64,000 nucleotides of DNA from Kingdonia uniflora (GCA_014058105.1 JACGCM010000447.1:17306-81305), one strand, 5' to 3'. Shown: positions 44,236-56,660, counted from the stretch's first letter. Program-made: numbers and translations. Notes: generated by a model not told the origin, from the letters alone.

Positions 44236-44750
44236 AAAATATATTATGCATTCATCCCCTCAACAGACATGACAATAATACATCTCAATAAGGCAACAAA
44301 TATATAGCGCGATCTACACAGTTCAGAAATATATACTTTCAATTATACTTCATCCAACTCAGCAAAAATTTGATCTACATATTTTGACCTATTTACTCTT
44401 TGACTAGTTCAAGAATTGTTACGCGATATCCTACAACAGTTCATGCAAGCAGTTACAAGACAAGATGTAACAAGTTTGAATTTATTATTCAAGCCAAACA
44501 ATTTACAAGGATAAATACTTCATTCAGTTTGATAATCAAGATTACAAGATCTATAAACAACTATTTCTTCCACAAAATGAAAGACAGCTTAGTATACAAA
44601 TGACAGTGCAACACTTAAACAAAAGCAATGGAAGGCCTAGCAGAAGAACTTGAGTTAGGCAGAAGACAAAGTTAATTCCACCACTCCTCCGTAACCCCCA
44701 CCATCTCCGCAGCCACTGAAGACGAAGGACCACCTCCACCATTACAGTAC

Positions 44751-45074
44751 CTAATCCTTCGCAGGATATCGGCAATACTTCACAGACAATACCCCAGCCT
44801 TCTCATCTTCTACCACCACCACATCCTTTACAAGTATTCGCAGACAGGCTCGACGGTGAGCAGCAAACAAGACCACATAGTAGAAGTACCACATTTGATG
44901 ATAATCATCCTCTGCCTCCTCTACTTCTTCCCACGACATCCCATGAATAGTGGGAGGAACAGGGATTGGAGTTGGCAGAGAAAGACTTTGGTCCCCAAAA
45001 TAACGAGTTTGAAGAATTATCATCTTGTTCTGAACACTCTCCTCATAAGCCTGACGACGAGTAGTCACCATCAC
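44751..45074 (-). pseudogene. Antisense ORF 2 of element B (small conserved protein)
   Basis: 107 open codons reading MVTTRRQAYEESVQNKMI, TRYFGDQSLSLPTPIPV, GMSWEEVEEAEDDYHQMWYF, YVVLFAAHRRACLRIL and KYCRYPAKD. A TAG then replaces the W of the element A ending KDWVL, so only the last residues are lost. The translation could start at GTG 45074 or the ATG right after it; the ATG matches element A. Conservation against A in frame, with changes such as D/E and Y/F, suggests the family kept this protein while active. No known domain. Confidence 0.6.
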
Positions 45075-45349
45075 TTCTACTTATACAAATCCAAACGACT
45101 GGCAGGTTACACCAGGGTGAACAGTGATAGCAACTGGTCACCATTTTTTATAGTAACAACATTTAAATGCATACCATAACTTCCAATAAAGTCTTTATCA
45201 CAAGCACACATCTCAAGCTGAATTTTTGGGAGACCCAACAGTCAAAACAAATATTCTTCCAGATAACTAGGAAGCCATCAATGCAGCATTTACAACGACT
45301 AGACTTCTCAACCAACACCACTCGCTATACACGTTTCTACTGCTATTAG

Positions 45350-45364
45350 CTGAGAGGTGACAGT
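45350..45364 (+). promoter_or_regulatory. Polypurine tract of element B
   Basis: CTGAGAGGTGACAGT directly precedes the TGTAAGGGC start of the 3' LTR. It is weaker than in element A, with two pyrimidine interruptions. Confidence 0.6.
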
Positions 45365-45476
45365 TGTAAGGGCTTATTTTTAATCCTCGTACTAAGTCTG
45401 ATATTCAAGATCATATAGTTTGAGTAAACACACTGATAACCAACCAAGGATTGAGGGCAAGCAGATTGTAATACAG
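45365..45476 (+). repeat. 3' LTR of element B, left piece
   Basis: It matches 31682-31792 (TGTAAGGG through AAGCAGATTG) and stops abruptly after AATACAGA, where the organelle-like insert begins. The LTR resumes at 59697 with CTTCCTCATC, exactly the next bases in the 5' LTR. Confidence 0.88.
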
Positions 45477-46940
45477 ATGCGATCAAGGAGGAGTCCATAT
45501 CAGAAGCGAGGAATGCGATCAACTTGCGTACGGAGAAGCCCAGACAGATCAAAAGCGAGGACAGCCTATGCCTACAGAAGCTAAGGGGGAGATCTTCTTA
45601 GAGTGAAGCTGATGCCTATGATGCAGTCCAACTGGAAAGGAGCCAGAAAGCCATCTTAAAAAAAGACTTGCGTACGGTGAAAGAAAAGAGGCCCAGAAAA
45701 AAAGGGTGCATGCCATAGCTATACGAAATGTCAATTGCAAATGAAAAGAGAAAGCTACTTCGGTGAAGTCCCACTACGTGTCCACTATAGCCCCCTATAG
45801 ACATTACCACTGCCTCTTTTCCTACTACTATTTAAAGATTTTTTTTGAACTCTGGTGTCCTTAGCCTAGGCCTTAGCTCTACCTTTCCATTTTAACGCCT
45901 CGTCTTCTATTTAAGCTCGCCTTCTCTTAACTCTTTTAAACCTTAGCTACCTTTGTTCACCTCTGGCTCTAACTCCTTTGTCCACCTCTGGTTTGTCCAC
46001 CTCTGGTTCTAACTCGTAGTTTGTAGTTTGGATCCTACCTATTCTAATTAAAGCTAAAAGCCCTCTTGTTTAGCTGGTCTCTTTGCTATACTTAGACTCA
46101 GAGCAAACTTGCGTACGAAGAAAAGACTATCATAGAATGAATCCCACTCGACACGAGATAGAAGCTGCTTCAGTAAAGTCCTACTAACGGATTTGGGAAA
46201 GCCAATTCTTTTCTTGCTAGGGCTAGTTACTATGACTACAACAGAGTAAGCCACCAGGGTGTTTTGGTAGAAGAGTCGTTTAGGAATGGCAACTTGAAGA
46301 ACCGGCCAAGGATCCTTGGAATGAAAGAGCGTAGATCTTTCGAGATATAAATCCCCCAAAAAAGAGTGAGCCTATCCCCCCCCTTTGAATCACGGACCTA
46401 CCCCGCCACATACGCAAGCGCATAGCACGGTGGAACAAATGAGAAGTGGGTCCTGTAGTTAAGGGTGCAGATTTTTTCCCCGCTTAGCCTGGATTCGTAT
46501 GGGATGTTCTTGTAGGTTAGGAGTCGCCTTAACTACCCTGGCTCAGCAGAAAAGAGCAAGAAGTAGTTTAGAGCGCTAGTCTCATCTTTTTTTAAAAAGG
46601 AGCTACGGCGCACGCAAGTCAGTGGAAAATAACAAGCGGCAACGCTTTAGGGAGCGCGTAGAGTCGTAATGGCGTGCTATGTTGCTAAACGTGCGCTAAA
46701 CTTTGGAGAGGTATTATTTCTTTCGTTTTCTATGATCTTAGCCTCTAACTACTTTAAAAGACTTTGCTTTACAGAGAAAACGCGGCTTTAGATAAAACGT
46801 GTTTAAAATACAGGGCTTTTTACGGAGAAAACGTGTCTTTGAGAAAATGTGGCTTTTTAAAAAGGGCTTTACGTGGCTTTACGCTTTACAGAGACCTCTT
46901 AAGCAGTACTCAAACCAGTCTGTAGTTTAGAAGCCACTTC
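45477..46940. other. Organelle-like insert, left part
   Basis: About 1.46 kb with no complete gene. Its texture differs from the surrounding retroelements: many purine-rich phrases (CTTGCGTACGGTGAAAGAAA, GAAGCTGCTTCAGTAAAGTC, GGACCTACCCCGCCACATAC) of the kind found in plant mitochondrial intergenic DNA, and short degenerate repeats such as AGAGAAAACGYGKCTTT near 46775-46850. I infer mitochondrial origin from this style alone and recognise no mitochondrial gene. It joins the LTR without target duplication. Confidence 0.45.
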
Positions 46941-47359
46941 TGTGGCGCCCAGGCTTTGCATATAGTATCCTTAGGTTGTAAAAGAGATTTGTACAAATTT
47001 TCATTTATTTTTGTAAAGGTTAGCTTAGGAAAATAGGGGAGTACGCTTCGTCTTCACTTTTGATGTTTCTTTTTAGAACTTAGTTGTTTTCCTATTTCCT
47101 ATATATGTAGAGGACTAGTATCCGATACACCCGAGAAGGAATTTAATCTTGTAATAGTGCTTTGTAATAGTTGTTGATATTTGAATGAAATGATGCCTTC
47201 AAAGACCCTTTGTTCAGTGTTTGTGATGCGTTGAGATTATGTGATGCTTTGCGATGTTGTGTTGCTAAATAATTGATAGAGAAGAGTAATTAGGCTTACT
47301 TGGGACAGGTGTCTCGAGTGCCGCACGTGCCAAGCTTGATTTTATGTTGGTCCGTGTCA
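46941..47359 (+). repeat. 5' LTR of element C (419 bp)
   Basis: From TGTGGCGCCC to CCGTGTCA. It contains GAGTACGCTTCGTCTTC, shared with the LTR of element D, and an ATATATG promoter-like region near 47101. Confidence 0.93.
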
Positions 47360-47361
47360 GT

Positions 47362-47373
47362 TGGTATCAGAGC
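47362..47373 (+). promoter_or_regulatory. Primer binding site of element C
   Basis: TGGTATCAGAGC, perfect complement to the 3' end of initiator tRNA-Met, two bases after the LTR. Confidence 0.9.
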
Positions 47374-47400
47374 GATCTAGTTGAAAGCGATCTAGTTGCG

Positions 47401-48590
47401 ATGGCGGAGGGTCCAAATACTACTGACCCTGCCCAGGTCCTTGCCCCGCAGATGGGAGGACCATCCGTTAATCCCTGACCCTTGAATACCCGAACGTGGT
47501 TGGACCAGTTAGGGGATAAGATACAAGCTCTAAGTGGGATTATAGATCAAGTGACGACTCTGGAGGAACGATTGGGCGGTTTCTCAGACGATCAGGCCCA
47601 TGTGGGTGAACGTCTCATTACGTTAGAGGGAGTGGTTGAAGGGAATATGGCTACTCTTCTGGATCAGGTGGCTGAAATTTCCTCGAAGGTAAATCTCCTA
47701 GTGAAGGTTGTTGGAAATGGAGAACCAGCACCTTTGGGCAGCGGTATAGACCGGCCCAGGATCAAGGTCCTCGAGCCCAAGGCGTACGAGGGAGCGAGGG
47801 ACGCCAAGGAGGTAGAGAACTTACTTTTTGATATGGAGATGTACTTCAATGTGGTTAGGCCTGATAGCGAAGGTTCAAAGATGTCGATGGAAACCATGTA
47901 CCTCGCCGGTAATGCTAAACTATGGTGGCGCACCAAATATGCTGAGATCCAGAGCGGTCACTGTACTATTAGAATGTGGGATGACTTGAAGAAAGAGCTG
48001 AAGAATCAATTCTTACCCGAGAATGTTGAGTTCATTGCTCGGAAAAGTTTAAGGCAACTGAAGTAGACAGGCAACATCCGGGAGTATGTGAAGCGGTTCT
48101 CAGCCTTGATGTTAGATATCCGCGACATGTCTGAAAAGGATAAGTTGTTTTGTTTCTTGGAAGGTCTGAAACCATGGATCCAGAATGAATTACAAAGGTA
48201 ACGGGCTCAAGATTTGGCTTCCGCAATGGCCTCCGCTGAGCGTATCAGCGACTACACCCCTATGCTGGGTGAGCGTCGACCGGCTCCGTCTCAGTCAAGT
48301 TCCCAGTCGCAACAAAGAGTGAGATCCTCCAATAATTACAACAAGGGAAAGAATGGAGGGTACCAAGCTAGAAGTGGGGGAGACCAAGGTCATGACCAGA
48401 ACAGAAGTGGGGGAGTAAGTACAGGTGGTGCCTCGAGTCCCAATTCTAGGAAGGAGTACCACAGGCCGCGTAACAATGGCGGCACTTCCTCCTCGTCCAG
48501 GTTTTAAGGACGTCCTGGGAACTTGAAGTATTTTCTTTGTGGAGGGAATCAGGAATCACAAAGCCTATCAGTGTCCTCAAAAGACGGCTC
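47401..48590 (+). pseudogene. gag: Element C gag
   Basis: ATG 47401 (MAEGPNTTDPAQVLAPQ) is followed by a TGA at 47476. The same frame then runs on with a coiled-coil-like segment (QLGDKIQALSGIIDQVTTLE), the Retrotrans_gag core (YLAGNAKLWWRTKYAEIQSG, WDDLKKELKNQFLPENVEF), a TAG at 48064, EYVKRFSALMLDIRDMSEKD, a TAA at 48199, and a glycine/serine-rich tail to a TAA near 48505. The zinc knuckle begins YFLCGGN and is completed in another frame as YQCPQKTAL, so a frameshift cuts it near 48540. Confidence 0.85.
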
Positions 48591-49081
48591 TGAATGTGCT
48601 AATGGCATCGCACGGGGACCAAGCCGATGACACCACTCAGGGAAATAATAGCGGTGAAACTCATATGGGTTCTCTTTACTTGCTCAATGTCGTGACCACT
48701 CAGTTACCAGAGGTTAAGCCGAAGAAGGGACTCATGCATGTGGACCTTAGTATTAATGTGCATAGTACTTTGGCGATGGTTGATACAGGTGCTACCCACA
48801 ACTTTATTGCCATTCAAGAGGCGAATCGTCTGGGACTGCATTTGGTGAAAGATTCTAGCCGGATGAAGGCTGTAAACTCTGCCGCAATGCCGATACATGG
48901 TGTTGCCAAGTTGGTTCCAGTTAAGATGGGACAGTGGAGTGGAAAGGTTAACCTTCTCGCTGTGACATTGGATGATTTTAAGATTATATTGGGAATGGAC
49001 TTTCTCCGCTACCACAAGGCAGTGCCGATGCCGTTCGTCAACTCCTTAGGGATTTTTGGTGACAATCCCTCAATCATTTAG
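48539..49081 (+). pseudogene. pol: Element C protease
   Basis: 180 open codons. The active site LAMVDTGATHNFI has an intact DTG. The body (NRLGLHLVKDSSRMKAVNS, MGQWSGKVNLLAVTLDDFKI) ends with the ILGMDFLRYHKAVPMPF motif of Gypsy proteases. A TAG at 49079 separates it from the polymerase in the same frame. Confidence 0.85.
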
Positions 49082-50592
49082 ATGTCCACGCAGAAAGATG
49101 AGGGCAGACTATTATCAGCTCTTCAGTTGGAGAAGGGACTGAGGCGAGGGGAGCTGACTTACCTTGCAACCTTACGGTTAAAGCCGGATGATCAGAATCA
49201 TGATGCCTTACCGACGGAAGTCTCCCGGATACTTACAGAATTCAAGGATGTGATGCCGAAAGAATTACCAAAGGTGTTACCTCCACGAAGTCCTATCGAT
49301 CATCAGATTGAGTTAGTCCCTGGAGCCAAGCCTCCTGCGAAAGGACCATATAGAATGAGTCTGCTTGAACTAGCAAAGCTTCGGAGACAGCTTGATGGAC
49401 CATTGGAATCGGGCTTTATTCGCCCCTCAAAGGCGTCATACGGTGCCCCAGTCTCATTTCAGAAGAAACAAGATGGAAGCTTGCGATTATGTGTCGACTA
49501 TCGAGCCCTGAACAAGGTAATGGTGAAGAACAAGTATCCAATACCGCTCATTGCTGACTTATTTGACCAGCTTACATCTGCGAAGTACTTCTCTAAGCTT
49601 GATTTGAGATCAGGTTACTATCAGGTCAGGATTGTTGCCGGAGATGAACCAAAGACGAGTTGTTCCACTCGGTATGGGGCATATAAATTTCTTGTCATGC
49701 CATTCGGCCTGACCAATGCTCCTGTAACTTTCTGTACTCTTATGAATGAACTCTTCCGGAAATATATCGACAAGTTTGTGGTAGTGTACCTGGATGATAT
49801 TGTCATATACAACCGCACTATGGAAGAACACCTTGAACATCTTCGCCTTGCATCCCAAGTCTTGCGACTGAACCAGTTATATGTCAAGTTGGAGAAATGC
49901 TCGTTCGCGCAGGAAAAAGTTATGTTTCATGGACATGTTATTGGCGGAGGACAGATCCGTATGGATATGGAAAATGTCCGCGCTATTGAAGAGTGGAGAG
50001 CTCCAACGGAGGTTACAGAAGTGCGTTCCTTTCTTGGCCTCGTGAACTACTACCGCAAGTTCATTGAAGGGTATTCGAAACACACGACACCCCTTACAAA
50101 TCTTCTCAAGAAGGACTTCTCTTGGTCTTGGTCCGAGAAGTGTTAAGCAGCATTTGACGATCTGAAGCATGCGGTGATTAGCAATCCGGTCTTAGCCATG
50201 CCAGATATTACCAAGCCGTTTGTGGTACATACTGATGCGCCTGATTTTGCTATCGGTGGAGTATTGTTACAAGAGGGACATCCAGTGGCATACGAAAACG
50301 GGAAGCTGAACGATACCGAGAGGAGGTATTCATCCCAGTAGAAGGAACTCCTTGCTATTGTGCATTGCCTACGAGTATGGCAACACTATCTATTGGGAAT
50401 GAAGGTTCTGGTGAAGACCGATAACCGTGCGGCAAGCCATTTCCTTACACAGAAGAAGTTGACCTCGATGCAGGCCCGTTGGCAAGAGCTTCTAGCCGAG
50501 TTTGATTTAGATCTCGAGTACAAGTCAAGGAGGATGAAAAATGTGCCGGATGCATTAAGCCGTAAGGCTGAACTTGCGGCCATCTCTACAGC
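49082..50592 (+). pseudogene. pol: Element C reverse transcriptase and RNase H
   Basis: 354 open codons to a TAA at 50144: [69 protein letters not shown] and the catalytic [11 protein letters not shown]. The fingers, palm and thumb look intact. The next codons continue in the same frame as RNase H: DITKPFVVHTDAPDFAIGGV, a TAG at 50339 replacing glutamate before KELLAIVHCLRVW, then KTDNRAASHF and the end NVPDALSRKAEL. Element D interrupts the coding region at 50588-50592, between RNase H and integrase. Confidence 0.9.
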
Positions 50593-51389
50593 TGTGACGA
50601 CCTACCGAACGCCGACCAAATCCACCCGAGCGTTTTGAGTTCTGTCCGAATGTATTTTTTCTCTATATCCTAATATAGCAGCACGCCAAGTTTCGCCGCA
50701 ATCGGATTCAGTTAAGGGGGCGAAAAGGTCCAGTACGCTTCGTCTCATGTTTTAACGTTTCCTTTTGGAAATTAACTATTCACTTAGTAGCTATATTAAG
50801 GAGGAACCTTGGTCCGATCCTCCCCATGACTAAAAGAGCTTTAATGCTTGGTCATCAAGGACCCTGGCTCATGGACTATCTACAAGGGATAGTCATGAGT
50901 TCTTCTAGGCCTAGGGAAGGCCAGGGGACATTGCCTCGCAATGCGGGCCAGTTTTCAATAAAGGGCTTCATATGGCGCCGCTAGGCCCCGCGCACCGCCC
51001 CTTACAGATGGACAATATAAATTGTCCAGGCTCATCGCCCCTTGAGATAAGAGTCCCTTATGTGGAAACCGGCATATTGAGCTACCCTGATCCGCTACAG
51101 GACAGGTGTGCTTTTCGTACCTCGCGCGCGTCACGAGAGATTACGCTGTAGGGATTATTGAGGGAACCTTCAGCGTTGTTGCCTATACCGAATACATATT
51201 CGATGACCCCTCACGAGTATCCAGGATTATCCGGATGTCGCTCTAGCATCCGTGGGTTGTATGCCACTGGCGCGCCGCGCCAGTGAAGATGGCTGGTACA
51301 CGCCGACCGCGCGTCCGTATACGCCGCACGGTCCCTTATTCTGCTGCACTCCAGGAGCTGTAGAGGCTATCCTAGGCTGGGCCATGGCA
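50593..51389 (+). repeat. 5' LTR of element D (797 bp)
   Basis: From TGTGACGACC to GCCATGGCA. It contains CAGTACGCTTCGTCTCATG and the GC-rich phrase GGCGCGCCGCGCC. Confidence 0.93.
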
Positions 51390-54294
51390 GATGGTATCAG
51401 AGCGAGAATAGCTTGTTAAAGCTTAGCTCTTGAGTTGGTAGAACGTAGATGGATTGTGCCTACGTCTGCCAGAGCTAGACTAGTTGGGTCTAGGCTTATC
51501 CGAGCAAGGCTTGCTGGGAGTTTGCTTGTCAGAGCATAGATGGATTGTGCCTACGTCCGTCAGAGTAAACAAAGTAATGATTCCCGAGTTGGTAGTATGG
51601 GATACCCATTTGGCAGTTGTTCTCTCCAGAGCCGTAGTTGCTCCTTAGAGATGATCTAAGCACCGTTGTGAACGCTTGTAGATTGTGTTGCCTACATGTC
51701 AGTTGATATTGGACGCAAGAGAAAGGCTCCATATCCGGGCAGGAGATTGCTCAAGTTAAGTGTGCTTTGGACAATGACGCTAAGAGGAGGATTGAGATTT
51801 GAGTTAGACGCGATGATCTATATCATTGGTTGTCTCTAGAAGGCTGGTCAGTGTCACAGATGCTCTATGAAGGATAGTAATAGAGTAATCTAGCAGGTTG
51901 TTATCGCATTCGGTTCGTATCCGCGCTGCGAAGTTTAGTAACAGTTGTGATCAAGGACGATGCCCCTCAGCAGAGATCGATATGGTCAGTGTCAGTTACC
52001 GAGTACTTTTGTGTGGAAGCCGTGATGCTTGGTTTGGTTGGAATTCCTTAGTATCTACAAAAGATTGAAGAATCCTGAGAGATACTCGTTGTGATTGTCC
52101 TGAGTTGGACATTGAAACGTTCCAAAGGTGAATGCCATGAGCCGAAGATGAAGCGGCATGAAATTACAAATGAAGACATGGTTTGGGTCCCAAGTTTGCA
52201 CACAGTGATATCGTCAGGTAGATGTCGAGGGCAGAGTGATTCGTTGTGACGCGACATGAACTGCGACCTCCAAGATGGGTTATCGCTTGTCCGCAGTTGG
52301 TCCCCAGTTACATAAGACACTGCTTTGCTCACTCAAAGAAGACAAATTGCTGAGTGATGTTTGTTCTCTGGCTCCGAGGTGAGTTTCAGGTTTGTCGGCG
52401 TTCGAGTGCTCTAGCCGAGTTGATCCATGTTATTCTACATGATGGTTCTGGGTCATTTTAAGCTCACAGATGGATAAAGACTCACGTTGCCGAAGGTTAG
52501 TAAGTTACGTGGTTGTCGCAGAACAGAGTTGAGCTTCAGTCAGTTGTGCGGGTTACCTCAGACATGATCTCAGATGGGAGATTGCTCTAGGATGAAAGAT
52601 CCTGAGCAGAATTGGATGTTAGTTTCCCAATTCTTTATCACTTGGTGGTTGGCGGTAGGGATAGAGTACCCGTACCTCGTTCTTTGTTTGTATCGATGGA
52701 GTATCTTTAGAAGACCACATCTCAGTAGCCGGTTAGAGTTGGCTGCATTTTTTGAAGCTAGTTCAAGAGACAGAGAATGGCTACGCTTCAGTTTAAAGAT
52801 GATTGCGATAGTATGAAGGTTGGTCTCCGCAAGTTTGATAGCAGTTGGACATAGCAAGCCAACAAGCTCAGGGCGACAGGTACAGTGACAGTATCTTGTT
52901 CCCAAGTTCCCCAAGTACTCAGGTTGGAGTAGGGATGTAGAGATGGAGAAACGCTTCAGTAGTCCGTCAGTTATATGTCACAGCTTTTTTCTCGACGCGA
53001 ACGTCAAGTTTATTGAGTGTGGGAAGAGCTGTAAGTTGTGACGCAGATGTACGCAGGTTCCAGCAAGGGTCATTACCACCAGAGTTTGGCAAGTATAGAT
53101 GCCAATGTTAAGTCCTCATCAGAGAAGAGGCATTGAGAAGTCCTTCTTAGAGAGTGAGGCAGATTTGAGTCCTCCTAAGTGGAGAGACCTTTGGGGATGC
53201 CGGAGTAGCGATCACCCTTCTTGCAGCAAAGTTAGGTGCAGATGCCATCTAGCGTTACATGGGTTAGATGATGGCCTACTACGAAGTGGTAGAGCAGAAA
53301 CGCGGCTGCACAGATAGATGTCTCATGGGTTTTAGAAGTTCACACAGGATACCTTTATGGCGGACCTTGATGGTTAGCTGGCGGTAGGGAACAGAGTACC
53401 CGCGCCTAGATAGGCTGCCTCGATGGTTTTGTTGGCGGTAGGGAACAGAGTACCCGCACCTTGTTGAGAGTATGCTACCTTCTAGGAACTACCCTCCCTC
53501 GCCCAAGTGTACAATGAGTACCAGTTCAGTTCTATACTAGTAAGGCTAGAGTGCCGCATCTTGATGTTGTATCCCCGATGGTCCGTAAGAAGGGCGGACC
53601 TAGTTGAAGACCTTTGCAGAGATGATTGAAGGGCAGTCAGGCTATTTCAGTGTGCGGCAGATGTTCCGTGCAGTTGGGGAGAGTTACCCCTTGGTTTTAA
53701 AAAACTTGCTCCTTATCACTCGCAGATGATGAGTGAAGTTTGAAGCCGAGATTCACAGAAGATTGAACTCTCGAGCAGCGAAGGCATGGTGCGACTCGGA
53801 AGTGAGCGCACTTTTGGGACGGGATTGGAGAGATCCTCGTCGGGCTGTCCGGAGGAGACGCTCTTGGTTTGTCGAGAAGTGCGACATTTTACATTGTGTC
53901 AGGGGAGAAGGCGCTTTGCAGCAAGATGCAACGCATTTCAGAGGGCGCGATGCTAAGAGTGCACCGCTCATACATTTTTAAGAAGGTTTGAGACCAAGAG
54001 AAAATACCCAGAGGAGAAGGCAGACTCCAGTCGTATGAAGGTTCGGTCACTACGTACTTCAGCTAGAATGGGCGAAGTTAAGGTTCAGTTCTGAAGACAC
54101 AGTTGTCAGCATCGAGACTAGCAGTTGGGCTCCGTATCCGCTAGTGCAGAAAAAGATATAGTACTCTGAACTAAGTGCGAGAGAGTTGTTAGTTTCTTGA
54201 AGATGCAGAATATTGAATCCTTGCAGAACCGTGTTAAAGAAGGTCCTCGACGAGGACGCCGAGATTATTTTAAGTGCGGGAGGGTGTGACGACC
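51390..54294 (+). other. Non-coding interior of element D
   Basis: Primer binding site TGGTATCAGAGC at 51392-51403. No frame longer than 115 codons and none with a recognisable domain, on either strand. GGCGGTAGGGAACAGAGTAC followed by CCGC occurs near-identically at 52651, 53380 and 53434, each with inverted-repeat character. GTAGATGGATTGTGCCTACG occurs near 51446 and 51536. The polypurine tract AAGTGCGGGAGGG is at 54282-54294. Confidence 0.7.
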
Positions 54295-55095
54295 TACTTA
54301 ACGCCGGCCAAATCCACCCGAGCGTTTTGAGTTCTGTCTGAAAATATTTGTTCTCTATATCCTAATATAGCAGCACGCCAAGTTTTGTCGCAATCGGATT
54401 CAGTTAAGGGGGCGAAAAGGTCCAGTACGCTTCGTCTCATGTTTAAACGTTTCCTTTTGGAAATTGACTATTTACTTAGTAGCTATATTAAGGAGGAACC
54501 TTGGTCCGATCCTCCCCATGACTAAAAGAGCTTTAATGCTTGGTCATCAAGGACCCCAGCTCTTGGACTATCTACAAGGGATAGTTATGAGTTCTCCTTA
54601 GCCTAGGGAAGGCTAGGGGACATTGCCTCACAATACGGGCTGGTTTTCAATAAAGGGCTTCATATGGCGCCGCTATGCCCCGCGGGCTATCCGAGACGCA
54701 CCGCCGCTTACAGTTGGACAATATAAATCGTCCAGGCTCATCGCCCCTTGAGATATGAGTCCCTTATGTGGAAACTGGCATATTGAGCTACCCTGATCTG
54801 CTACAGGACAGGTGTGCTTTCCGTACCTCGCGCGCGTCGCGAGAGATAACGCTGTAGGGATTATTGAGGGAACCTTCAGCGTTGTTGCCTATACCGAATA
54901 CATATTCGATGACCCCTCACGAGTATCCAAGATTATCCGGATGTCGCTCTAGCATCCGTGGGTTGTATGCCACTGGCGCGCCACGCCCGTGAAGATGGAT
55001 GGTACACGCCGACTGCGCGTCCGTGTACGCCGCACGGTCCCTTATTCCGCTGCACTCCGGGGACTGTAGAGGCAGTCCCGGGCTGGGCCGTGACA
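54295..55095 (+). repeat. 3' LTR of element D (801 bp)
   Basis: From TGTGACGACC to GCCGTGACA, about 94% identical to the left LTR, with an extra GGGCTATCCGAGA-type stretch near 54690. An open stretch reading out of its end into element C from 54958 is a chimera, not a gene start. Confidence 0.93.
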
Positions 55096-55100
55096 ACAGC

Positions 55101-56616
55101 TGCCGAACAGTCTCACTCTTATGTTGCCAGCGCCCTCCATGATAGGATCCGCGAAGGGTTAGCGGTGGATCCTCAGACCCAGGCCATGATTAACTTGGTG
55201 AAACAGGGTAAAACAAGACGGTTCTGGGTGGAAGATGGTCTTTTATGCACGAAGGGACAACGACTTTATGTTCCTCGGTTCACAGGACTAAGGCGGGAAC
55301 TGTTCAAGGAGTGCCATGATACTTTTTGGGCAGGCCATCCGGGCTGGCGGAGAACACTATCCTTGCTACACAGGGGGTACTATTGGCCAAATGATCAAAA
55401 TGAAGTGATGGATTATACGCGGACTTGATACATTTGTCAGCAAGACAAAGTTGATCGGGATTTGCCACTTGGATTACTGGAACCACTTCCCGTGCCTACT
55501 AGACCTTGGGAAAGCGTCTCTATGGACTTTATCTCTGGGTTACCCAAGACGAAAGGGTATGGTTCCATACTCGTGATCATCGACCGGTTCTCTAAGTATG
55601 CAACATTCATTCCGACTCCAATTGTTTGTACGGCAGAGAAAACCGCGCGTCTCTTTATGAAGCATGTTGTAAAGTATTGGGGCGTGCCAAAGGACATTGT
55701 CAGCGATAGAGATCTGAGATTTACTGGGAAGTTTTGGAGAGAAGTATTTAGATTGCTGGGATCCACTCTCAACTTCCCAACCAGTAACCATCCGCAATCA
55801 GATGGTCAGACAGAATGCTTCAATGCAATGTTAGAAGAGTACCTCCGGCACTTTGTCAAGGTGAACAAGAAGGACTGGGCCGAACTTTTGGATGTAGCAC
55901 AGTTTTTCTTTAATCTGCAGAAGAGTTCCTCCACCAACAAGAGTCCTTCCGAGATACTGTTAGGACAGCAGCCCCTAGCGCCGCACACAGTAGCCTCCGA
56001 TTACAAAGGAAGTGTTCTGAGAGCCTACTAGTTTGCAAAAGAATGGCAGAGAAATACAGATATTACCCGGGCCTCTATGGAGAAAGCGTCAGCCAGAATG
56101 AAGAAATGGGCCGACCAGAAGAGACGACCAGGTTCTTTTCAAGTTGGGGACCTTGTTCTGATCAAGAGATCCTATCTCAAGCAGCGAGGTGGCAGAATAC
56201 ACCAAGGGCTAGTATCCAAGTACATTGGTTCGATGCCAATTATTGGTAAAGTTGGGAAGGTTTCCTACAAGCTTCAATTGCCTTCCCACCTTCGCTTCAT
56301 CCATCTAGTGTTTCATGCCAGTACTCTAAAGCCTTACCACCAAGACAAGGAAGATCCAAGCAGAAGTACCGTCAGGCCTCATGTTCTGCTCAAGCCAGCC
56401 AGCTATAGCAAAGTCCCAGAGAGTGTTCTTGCTCACAGAGTGACCCATGTTGACCCGGACACCAAAGAGGAAGTTTATGAGTACCTTGTGAAGTGGAAGG
56501 ATCTGCCAGATATTGAAGCCAGCTGGGAGCACCAAGATTCTCATCCCCTTCTGGTCCGACTAAGGAAGACTGAGTCCAAGCAAGAGAGGAAAGAGAACAG
56601 GCAGATGTGGAAGTAG
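55101..56616 (+). pseudogene. pol: Element C integrase with chromodomain
   Basis: Resumes after element D with EQSHSYVASALHDRI. The zinc motif HDTFWAGHPGWRRTL is followed by a TGA (55426-55428) at the first cysteine of CxxC, then YICQQDK. The core keeps all three catalytic residues: D in VSMDFISGLP, D in IVSDRDLRFTGKFW, E in DGQTECFN. A TAG at 56030 interrupts before the C-terminal domain (FQVGDLVLIKRSYLKQRGG, LRFIHLVFHASTLKPYH). The end is a chromodomain (EEVYEYLVKWKDLPDIEASW), which targets chromoviral integration to modified histones. Read in one frame throughout, apart from the two stops. Confidence 0.9.
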
Positions 56617-56660
56617 AAGAAAAAGTCGACGAGGGCATCTTCAAGCTGAGTGGGAGAGAG

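Larger units (their letters stand above)
50588..55100 (+). mobile_element. Element D: non-autonomous LTR element (LARD-like)
   Basis: LTRs 50593-51389 and 54295-55095, exact target duplication ACAGC (50588-50592, 55096-55100), initiator-Met primer site and purine tract, but 2.9 kb of internal DNA without any gag or pol similarity. It lies inside the pol of element C. The LTRs differ at about 50 of 797 aligned positions (6%) plus a 13-bp indel. A 44-bp LTR block and the terminal TGTGACGMCC are shared with element C, so a C-type chromovirus is a plausible source of its enzymes. Confidence 0.9.

Noticed and set aside
54958..55428. A 156-codon open frame starting MGCMPLARHAREDGW that runs into integrase sequence
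   Set aside because: Its first 45 codons are the end of the element D LTR. The join is the D/C insertion boundary (ACAGC), so it is a chimera and not a true start.
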